From Gammaproteobacteria bacterium (GTDB lineage Bacteria > Pseudomonadota > Gammaproteobacteria > Enterobacterales > Kangiellaceae), in contig NVTT01000078.1 of the NCBI GenBank assembly GCA_002401655.1, positions 1,337 to 10,278 of the forward strand: 8,942 nt of DNA. Direction: 5' to 3'. This document shows positions 1 through 5,534 of this stretch, in pieces. The notes beneath the pieces are model-generated. The model searched no databases. It had not been told where the DNA came from and worked only from the letters and a program-made list of their open reading frames with translations. Made by a program: the position numbers and the translations under genes. Every line of letters begins with the position of its first letter. Position 1 is the first letter of the stretch.

Positions 1-78
1 GAGTTCTATTAATAAATAACTGGAAAAATACACAAGTAAGAGTAGGAAAAAAATTATATTGCAATGTGCGTCAATCAT
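1..78 (-). CDS. Partial hydrophobic (membrane or signal-peptide) protein, N-terminus only
   Basis: An open frame starts with ATG at 76-78 and stays open for all 26 codons to the left window edge. It begins MIDAHCN and continues with a run dominated by I, F, L, V and Y (about residues 8-26), which would make a membrane helix or a signal anchor. A good Shine-Dalgarno, AAAGGA (complement of 87-92), sits 8 nt before the ATG. The start lies 62 nt downstream of the stop of the MbcA/ParS-like gene on the same strand, so the two could be co-transcribed. Only the N-terminus is visible, so no function can be given. The fragment is too short to exclude chance; the Shine-Dalgarno and the hydrophobic composition are the support. 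Confidence 0.42.
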   Translation of the reverse strand, partial: MIDAHCNIIFFLLLLVYFSSYLLIEL

Positions 79-140
79 TTTTCAAGTCCTTTAATTGAGA
101 GTTACCATAAACTACTACAAATGTCGCTAAGACTCTATAA

Positions 141-509
141 TTAATTCATAACAGAAAAACTATAGCTTAAGGCTTGTTCGTATTGTTTATCAAAAAGTAA
201 ATCTAAAAGTGAGTGCCCATCGAATGCTTCGATCGGGTTTTTAAGCCAAGCAATTTGCCCTTCTACTGTACTTGCCAGGATCAATGTATTAATAACAACC
301 TTCATAATTAATTCAAGTTGCATGTTAGATAGCCCCTTTAATTCGAAATCTACTTTCCATTCTGAGAAATACTTGTCAATTGTTTGCATCACTAGTTTGG
401 ATGAAACAAACAAAGCGGTGTCATCAGGTGTATCGTCAGTCATTGTTGGAAAAGTTAACCCTCTCATTTTGAAATAACCGGCGGTTCCGACATTTATTTT
501 TTCATTCAT
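141..509 (-). CDS. Small protein with MbcA/ParS/Xre-like (DUF2384) C-terminal domain
   Basis: A 122-residue protein. The chosen start is the ATG at 507-509 (MNEKINVG), because AGAGAG lies about 7 nt upstream; an in-frame ATG 14 codons further upstream (551) has no such site. The last ~60 residues show a helical stretch followed by WLKNPIEAFDGHSLLDLL (about residues 91-108). This matches the pattern W-L-x-x-P-x-x-x-x-x-G-x-x-x-L-(D/E)-L-L of the toxin-binding domain in MbcA/ParS/Xre antitoxins. These antitoxins normally pair with RES-domain toxins that modify NAD or other targets. The N-terminal half does not look like a normal Xre DNA-binding domain. No RES gene follows in the visible sequence; the next frame on this strand encodes a hydrophobic protein. 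The domain assignment is by eye; the protein may be an unrelated island protein. Confidence 0.6.
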   Translation of the reverse strand: MNEKINVGTAGYFKMRGLTFPTMTDDTPDDTALFVSSKLVMQTIDKYFSEWKVDFELKGLSNMQLELIMKVVINTLILASTVEGQIAWLKNPIEAFDGHSLLDLLFDKQYEQALSYSFSVMN

Positions 510-532
510 AATTAATCTCTCTGTTTTTATTT

Positions 533-561
533 TTAATAGTAGAGTTTTCAATGTAAGTGAA
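533..561 (-). promoter_or_regulatory. Possible sigma70 promoter for the MbcA/ParS-like gene
   Basis: Read on the minus strand, TTCACT (complement of 556-561) and TATTAA (complement of 533-538) are separated by 17 nt. Each hexamer matches four of six consensus positions. The -10 lies about 24 nt before the chosen ATG at 509, leaving room for a short leader containing the AGAGAG site. AT-rich DNA produces such matches by chance, so this is only a candidate. Confidence 0.3.
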
Positions 562-663
562 AGTTGCTACCTATATATGAACATGAAGCGAGTTATTAAT
601 AAATCAAAGATTAACTATTGCTGAAGAGCGTTTTCAATAAATTGAAATTAAGGGGTTGGTCAA

Positions 664-699
664 ATGTATTGGTTTCTTAATTGCGTTAAAAAATTTTAA
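664..699 (+). CDS. Possible 11-residue leader peptide upstream of the excisionase gene
   Basis: An ATG at 664 opens an 11-codon frame (MYWFLNCVKKF) ending in TAA at 697-699. It is preceded by the Shine-Dalgarno-like AGGGG at 651-655 with 8 nt spacing. It lies 58 nt before the excisionase-like gene, and a weak hairpin followed by six T residues (715-735) lies between them. The layout is compatible with a translated leader acting on expression of the recombination genes, but nothing shows that it is translated. Chance is a real alternative at this length. Confidence 0.2.
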   Translation: MYWFLNCVKKF

Positions 700-714
700 T
701 GGTGAAATAGATAA

Positions 715-735
715 GTTGCTTAGGCAGCCTTTTTT
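715..735 (+). terminator. Weak terminator- or attenuator-like hairpin before the excisionase gene
   Basis: GTTGC (715-719) can pair with GCAGC (724-728), including one G-U pair, around a TTAG loop, followed by C and six T residues (730-735). The form is that of a short intrinsic terminator. It sits immediately upstream of the excisionase Shine-Dalgarno, so a transcript starting further left would be read through or attenuated here. The five-pair stem is short and stability is doubtful. Confidence 0.25.
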
Positions 736-756
736 AATTCATAGGAGAAAACTACA

Positions 757-969
757 ATGAAAACATATTTAACCACTCAAGAGCTAGCCGATCGCATTAA
801 ATATAATGTCCGCACCATTCGAGATACGCTTAAAGATTCAGTGTTACTCGAAGGCATTCATTATATAAGACCATTTAATGGTAGAAAAATACTTTATCTT
901 TGGGAGGTTATTGAAAAGGATATGGTCTCTGGTACAAGTATTGATTCCATTATCGCTTCAATTCAATAG
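757..969 (+). CDS. Excisionase-like small helix-turn-helix protein
   Basis: A 70-residue protein with AGGAG (743-747) 9 nt before the ATG. The N-terminal part (YLTTQELADRI, then NVRTIRDTL; residues 4-25) is a helix-turn-helix of the MerR/excisionase winged type: a 'tool selection' helix followed by a recognition helix. The following segment (residues 33-55, with GIHYIRPFNGRKILYLWEVI) looks like the beta wing and closing helix. Proteins of this kind commonly lie directly before DUF3596-type integrases and act as recombination directionality factors, bending DNA at the attachment site; some also regulate the integrase promoter. Its stop codon (967-969) overlaps the Shine-Dalgarno of the integrase, so the two are translationally coupled. 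Calling it a directionality factor rests on position and fold type; no experiment is implied. Confidence 0.75.
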   Translation: MKTYLTTQELADRIKYNVRTIRDTLKDSVLLEGIHYIRPFNGRKILYLWEVIEKDMVSGTSIDSIIASIQ

Positions 970-978
970 GAGATCGAT

Positions 979-2142
979 ATGGCTTCTATTAATGTAAGAA
1001 GTAATCGCTTAGTCATCGATTTTAGATATAGACAACAGCGTTGCCGAGAGAAGACTGGGCTAGAAGATACTCTGCAGAATAGGAAACGCTTACAATTATT
1101 TGTGAAAAAAATGGAGGCCGAGATAACTCTCGGTACTTTCGAATATGGTAAATATTTTCCGAATAGTAATAAAGTTGATTTTTTCGAAAACTTAGAAAGG
1201 AAAGTGAAATCGGCGAATTCAAATAAACCGTTGTTTAAAGAGTTTGCGGAAGTTTGGTTTAATGAGAAGCAAGTTGAGTGGCGTGCTAGTTACAAAAAGG
1301 CGATTACTGGTTCGATGGATAAGTATCTCATTCCAAAATTCGGTGATAATGCCGTTGATGAGATTAAAAAGTCAGACATTTTACTCTATCGCTCAGAGTT
1401 AGCTAAAATCCCCAGAAAAGTTGGCGGAACACTCTCTGGACAAAGGATCAATAAAATTCTAATGCCTCTAAGAATGATTATAAACGAAGCAGCAGATCGT
1501 TATGATTTTATTACTCCCTGGCAGAATATCAAACCTTTAAAGGTAAAACGAACCGATGTAGAGCCATTCAGTTTAGATGAAGTTTTACTATTTCTTTCAA
1601 AGGTTAGGAAAGATTTTAAAAATTATTACACCGTTCGTTTTTTTACTGGACTTCGAACGTCTGAGATTGATGGATTAACTTGGGAAAAAGTGGATTTTGA
1701 TCGTAAACATATACTAATCCATCAGGCCTTTGTACTTGGCACTTTAATAGATACAAAAACTGATGGCAGTTTTCGGACGGTAGACATGAGCAGTGTTGTT
1801 TTTGATGCTTTAAAAGCTCAGGAAAAAGTGAGTAAAAACCTATCCAAGTTTGTATTTTGTAATGGCGCAGGCGCCCCAATTAACTATCGAAATGTAAGTC
1901 GAAGGGTATGGCATCCTACACTTCGTTATTTAGGTCTTAAAGCGAGGAGAGCATATCAAACGAGACATACCGCAGCCACAATTTGGTTGGCCTCAGGGGA
2001 GTCGATTGAGTGGATAGCCCGGCAGATGGGGCATGTCAATTCGTCGATGATCGTCAAAGTTTATTCTCGGTACGTTCCGAATCTGACACGCAAGGATGGA
2101 TCTGTTTTTGAAGCGTTATTAGATAGAAAAATGAATGAGTAG
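979..2142 (+). CDS. Tyrosine site-specific integrase (DUF3596 arm-binding type)
   Basis: A 387-residue integrase with AGGAG (968-972) 6 nt before the ATG. Residues 1-65 resemble the DUF3596 arm-type DNA-binding domain (beta strands ending in a G-x-F-E-Y-x-K-Y-F-P motif, residues 52-61). Residues 84-180 are the helical SAM-like core-binding domain (LFKEFAEVWF, then YLIPKFGD). The catalytic domain follows: R226 in FFTGLRTSE, K260 in DTKTDGSFRTV, Y326-Q-T-R329 at the HxxR box, H352 in QMGHVNSS and the nucleophile Y362 in KVYSRYV. The first His of HxxR is replaced by Tyr, which I recall being common in this family, so the enzyme is probably active. Length and domain order are normal for a phage or island integrase. 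With the upstream excisionase-like gene it forms a module that integrates and excises an element whose ends are not identified here. It converges on the giant recombinase operon. Confidence 0.93.
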   Translation: MASINVRSNRLVIDFRYRQQRCREKTGLEDTLQNRKRLQLFVKKMEAEITLGTFEYGKYFPNSNKVDFFENLERKVKSANSNKPLFKEFAEVWFNEKQVEWRASYKKAITGSMDKYLIPKFGDNAVDEIKKSDILLYRSELAKIPRKVGGTLSGQRINKILMPLRMIINEAADRYDFITPWQNIKPLKVKRTDVEPFSLDEVLLFLSKVRKDFKNYYTVRFFTGLRTSEIDGLTWEKVDFDRKHILIHQAFVLGTLIDTKTDGSFRTVDMSSVVFDALKAQEKVSKNLSKFVFCNGAGAPINYRNVSRRVWHPTLRYLGLKARRAYQTRHTAATIWLASGESIEWIARQMGHVNSSMIVKVYSRYVPNLTRKDGSVFEALLDRKMNE

Positions 2143-2215
2143 AGTAAGTAATCATAGCTTAGCTGTTTGATTGTTTTTATCAATATTTAGCGTAAAATGG
2201 AGGGAGCTAATTAGG

Positions 2216-2247
2216 TTTGTCAGAGAATTAGTTTTATCTCTGACAAA
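2216..2247. terminator. Perfect 11-bp inverted repeat between convergent genes: terminator or recombination site
   Basis: TTTGTCAGAGA (2216-2226) is the exact reverse complement of TCTCTGACAAA (2237-2247), with a 10-nt loop. It lies in the 112-bp gap between the integrase stop (2142) and the giant recombinase stop (2255), where a bidirectional terminator is expected for converging transcripts. The T tract is poor on both strands, so termination would be weak. Two imperfectly spaced 11-bp arms also resemble the core of a tyrosine-recombinase crossover site. The sequence cannot tell these apart. Confidence 0.5.
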
Positions 2248-2254
2248 TTTCCAT

Positions 2255-5200
2255 TTAAGCAGATTCTTTTCGTTCCCCATTCATTTCTTCAAAATCTTGA
2301 TCAGTAAATTGCATGGTCGCAATCATAAAAAAGATATAACGCAAAGCGCTAGATGAAAATTTAGTTAGAATTAATCTATCAGAGGGTTGAGTGTTGGCTT
2401 GATTTTTCATTATGCTATCCATTTCAGGGTGTTTTAAATGTAGATAAACTTTTGAGCTGTTTATTACTTTGGACTTACTGGAATTGAATACTATTTTTAG
2501 GTTACTTTTTACTAGCCAATGTTTTCTAAGAGCCAAAGTATTTATGGCATCGTTGCAAGTGATTTCTAAGTTCCAGGATGATATCGGAATTGCCTCTGAG
2601 AAAGTAGATAAAAATAAAGCCAGCCGATTTTTGTCTTGAAAAGCAATCCCGGAACGAGAGATTGTGGTGTTTTTAAAATAGTACTTAATCTCATTTATAA
2701 TTTCTGCCTTGCGATCTTTAAATGTAACTCTTAGCATCTTGATTATAGTTGCTACTTGTTGTCTCTCCGAAGATGATTGTGGAAGACTGGGAGTGAAAAT
2801 ATCGTTAACGGCACGTGTTTTACGTTTGCTGTCAATGGTTCTGCTACCTCCTTGCCTTGTTTTTAGGGTTGACAAAGCGTTGGCATTCTTAATCCAATAA
2901 TTAATGCGTGTTTCGGATATATTAAAACGATAGCTAACTTCTTGCGTTGATTCACCTTTTTCTAAATGTTTTAGAACCTTAAAAGCGTCAAAATGCTGAG
3001 GTATATAGGTCCATGACAAATTACTTGGACTAGAATCGACAGTTATTATTGCCGGGTTTTGTTTTACGTCATGAATTATGGGAAGTGAGTTTTGGTGTTT
3101 TTTACAAAACTCTTTGTAAATTAGAGTCTGAGGGATTTTATCTATATCATGTCCGTTTTTCTTTCTTAGCGTTTTTAATTTAAATTCAGGTAGCATATAA
3201 AGAACTTTCGCTGTCTTTCGAGTAATCGTTGCGGTCGATTGTTCAAGCTTCATTCTTATTAGAAGATCCGAGAAATGCATATATGATGTAAAAGACGTTT
3301 TTGGCCCATTGTGACCTGCAAAGCTAGCAAGCATCGAATTTGCGCATATATCTAGTTTCGGATTGCCAAAAACATTTTCATAGAGTTTTTTTAGTTGGCA
3401 CTGCTTCATTCCGCAAAAGGTATTTGCAAGCATCCATTCTTGATTAATAATTATTTGCATATTAGAAATGCAAGTGTGTCTAAAGTGATGAAATGTGTAA
3501 TTATTATTACCAGTTAGCTGCCGTAATAATTCAGAAAATAGTCTGGATATCGTGAGAGGGTCAAATTTACGCATTCCGTTTACAGCCGAACAAAAAAGCA
3601 ATTCTTTATCACTAGTTGAAAGTAGTTTTCTTGAAGAAAGCCATGATTGAAAAGCCTCAAATTCTTTTTCTGTCAATAAATATTTTAAAGGTAACTTCCT
3701 TTTTGAAGCGTTCGATTTTCCGGTACCATGAATATTGCTTTTTATAAATACAAACGTTTCTTCACTTGGCTCGATCTCGTTTAGGTGAATCGATAACAGT
3801 TCAGAAATTCGACAGCCTGTTCTGTATGCCATAATTATAAGAATTTTCAATCCATGAATTGTAGAGTGATCGATTCCTTCAATTTTTTCTATACAACTCA
3901 ATAAATTCTGATACAGGCTGTATGAAATATATCCGCTATCGACAAAAGGAACAATTCTTTCATTATTTGCCAAACTTCTTTCTTTAGCGGGTATACCATA
4001 ATTTTTTACCGCTGATTCATATAGTCTGTCAAGCAGACTTGCATGACGTTCTTCTGTTCGTTCATTTATGCGTTTTTTTTTGTTCTTTTTTGTGCTTTTC
4101 TTTGTGATTTTTTTAGCGTGCTTTTTTGGTTGTTCCGTTATATAGCTGGACAGTACAGTATGGATTTCTTCACTATCCATATCAAAAGGTGAGTACTCTT
4201 CCCAAAAATTAAACCAATATGTGGCAATATTCGAGTGATAATCACTTAGCGTTTTAACTGATTTTATGCTTTTTGAAAATGCCAGCTCTAAATACCAATC
4301 TTTCAAAATTAGACCAGCGGCTGGCCAGTTTGTTGTTTCGCAAGAATTTAATTCACGAATGACCGAGGATAAATGACGAACAGTTTTCTGCCTACCAAAC
4401 GGCGATAAAATTTCTTTGAGCGCACTATAGGCTAAATTCGTTTTGGATTTGTTGTTGCCTTTTTGTTTGTTTTGAATGCCGGTTTTTGAGAGTGAATAAA
4501 TTGACTTGTAATTGCCAAATTTGATTTGGCCTATAGGGTTGTATGCACGCTTGTTAATATCTTTCCAAAATGAAGGTGATAAAGAAGCTGATGTAGTCTT
4601 TCCAGTTGCTACTTCAACTAGGCTAATAGGTAAGTATGGGGAAGTTCTATTCCAATAGAAGCTCGAAGCACCATCGCATAGATACTTCAAAGAAGATATT
4701 TTGTTGCTAAATGTAACTTTCTTCTTTAGAAATTTTCTAAGTTTGAAAAATAATTGATCTTGATCTATTTTTCGCCAATCTATATCTTGCCTTTCTTTGT
4801 TCGCTAGGTGATTTATGAGAGCCAAGGATTTAGAGTCGACGTACCAACGGAAATCTCGTAATTCGGTTTCTTCTTTTCTTACATTATTGACTGTCATACT
4901 TTTATATTGAAGTTCAATATAGTAAAGTTCTTTATCGTTAACTATGTATTTATTTAGAATTGGAGAAGCGTTACTAGAAAAACCCACTAGTGCTTTAGCT
5001 AGCTCTGTTAATGCTTCTGCATCGCATAGTCCGCCAGAATACATTGTTGACAATATAGTTAAGAGAATAACGTCTTCGGTACACAATTCATTTATTGTGT
5101 TGTTATCGCTAAACCAGTTTTCTAGCTTTAAGCCTATATTAGCTGTAATGCTTGATCGTTTAAACCAATATTGGTCCCGAGAAGTTGGAGGCCGTTTTAT

Positions 5201-5533
5201 TTGGATTACAGGCGGTGGTAGTGGTAGAGATAAATCGTGTTTTGCGTTGAATTTTTCAATTATTATAGAAACTTCACAGACTGCTTTTGTGTAGTCAGAG
5301 GTACTATTTAAATGTTTACGTAGTTTTAGCAATATATGATTCAGTTCTAGTTTATATTGTGTAGGGTCGTATTGATGACCGCTAAGTATTGATAGTTCTT
5401 CCGTCAACAAATTGTCGGCTAGATTTTTCAACTTAAATTTTGATTTTCTTTTTATACTATTTAATGCTCTTAATTCTTTTCCAGATATAAGGGCTGTGTT
5501 GTTCTTATCTTTTTGGTGATTGTCATTTTTCAT
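2255..5533 (-). CDS. Giant multidomain tyrosine recombinase, third gene of the trio
   Basis: A 1092-residue protein. Its Shine-Dalgarno (AAAGGA) lies in the end of the preceding gene, 7 nt before the ATG, and the two frames are 1 nt apart, so translation is coupled. Residues 1-465 are not recognised; a lysine-rich segment (about 469-488) forms a basic linker. A tyrosine-recombinase catalytic domain follows (about 535-760): R575 in AYRTGCRISELL, K606 in TGKSNASKRKLPL, H682-H-F-R685, H741 in FAGHNGPKTS and nucleophile Y751 in FTSYMHF. H741 to Y751 is the normal ten-residue step, so the site looks complete. The stretch between R685 and H741 is longer than usual. Residues ~851-885 (ESTQEVSYRFNISETRINYWI core) form a helix-turn-helix, and a further ~200 residues are unrecognised. 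Usual integrases are 300-450 residues, so this is more than twice that length. It is likely the DNA-cutting subunit of the three-gene system; target and mechanism are unknown. Confidence 0.87.
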   Translation of the reverse strand: MKNDNHQKDKNNTALISGKELRALNSIKRKSKFKLKNLADNLLTEELSILSGHQYDPTQYKLELNHILLKLRKHLNSTSDYTKAVCEVSIIIEKFNAKHDLSLPLPPPVIQIKRPPTSRDQYWFKRSSITANIGLKLENWFSDNNTINELCTEDVILLTILSTMYSGGLCDAEALTELAKALVGFSSNASPILNKYIVNDKELYYIELQYKSMTVNNVRKEETELRDFRWYVDSKSLALINHLANKERQDIDWRKIDQDQLFFKLRKFLKKKVTFSNKISSLKYLCDGASSFYWNRTSPYLPISLVEVATGKTTSASLSPSFWKDINKRAYNPIGQIKFGNYKSIYSLSKTGIQNKQKGNNKSKTNLAYSALKEILSPFGRQKTVRHLSSVIRELNSCETTNWPAAGLILKDWYLELAFSKSIKSVKTLSDYHSNIATYWFNFWEEYSPFDMDSEEIHTVLSSYITEQPKKHAKKITKKSTKKNKKKRINERTEERHASLLDRLYESAVKNYGIPAKERSLANNERIVPFVDSGYISYSLYQNLLSCIEKIEGIDHSTIHGLKILIIMAYRTGCRISELLSIHLNEIEPSEETFVFIKSNIHGTGKSNASKRKLPLKYLLTEKEFEAFQSWLSSRKLLSTSDKELLFCSAVNGMRKFDPLTISRLFSELLRQLTGNNNYTFHHFRHTCISNMQIIINQEWMLANTFCGMKQCQLKKLYENVFGNPKLDICANSMLASFAGHNGPKTSFTSYMHFSDLLIRMKLEQSTATITRKTAKVLYMLPEFKLKTLRKKNGHDIDKIPQTLIYKEFCKKHQNSLPIIHDVKQNPAIITVDSSPSNLSWTYIPQHFDAFKVLKHLEKGESTQEVSYRFNISETRINYWIKNANALSTLKTRQGGSRTIDSKRKTRAVNDIFTPSLPQSSSERQQVATIIKMLRVTFKDRKAEIINEIKYYFKNTTISRSGIAFQDKNRLALFLSTFSEAIPISSWNLEITCNDAINTLALRKHWLVKSNLKIVFNSSKSKVINSSKVYLHLKHPEMDSIMKNQANTQPSDRLILTKFSSSALRYIFFMIATMQFTDQDFEEMNGERKESA

Positions 5534-5534
5534 T

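Noticed and set aside
510..551. Upstream extension of the MbcA/ParS-like gene to ATG 551
   Set aside because: The extension would cover the AGAGAG ribosome site and the -10-like hexamer, and encodes a low-complexity lysine/leucine stretch.
7..604. Direct repeat TATTAATAAAT (7-17 and 594-604) as attachment sites
   Set aside because: It is an 11-base A/T-only string expected by chance in this composition, and it flanks no element that has an integrase.
2167..2183. Hairpin TTGAT/ATCAA after the integrase as its terminator
   Set aside because: The stem has only five AT-rich pairs and no T tract follows. The 11-bp repeat just downstream is a much better candidate.
2171..2356. Plus-strand frame of 61 codons overlapping the end of the giant recombinase and the inverted repeat
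   Set aside because: It overlaps a well supported gene, starts inside the convergent gap and would be translated through the hairpin. No protein-like motif is seen.
4944..5294. Open frame of 116 codons on the plus strand
   Set aside because: It lies fully inside the giant recombinase gene on the other strand, shows no recognisable motif and has no good Shine-Dalgarno. It is a shadow frame.
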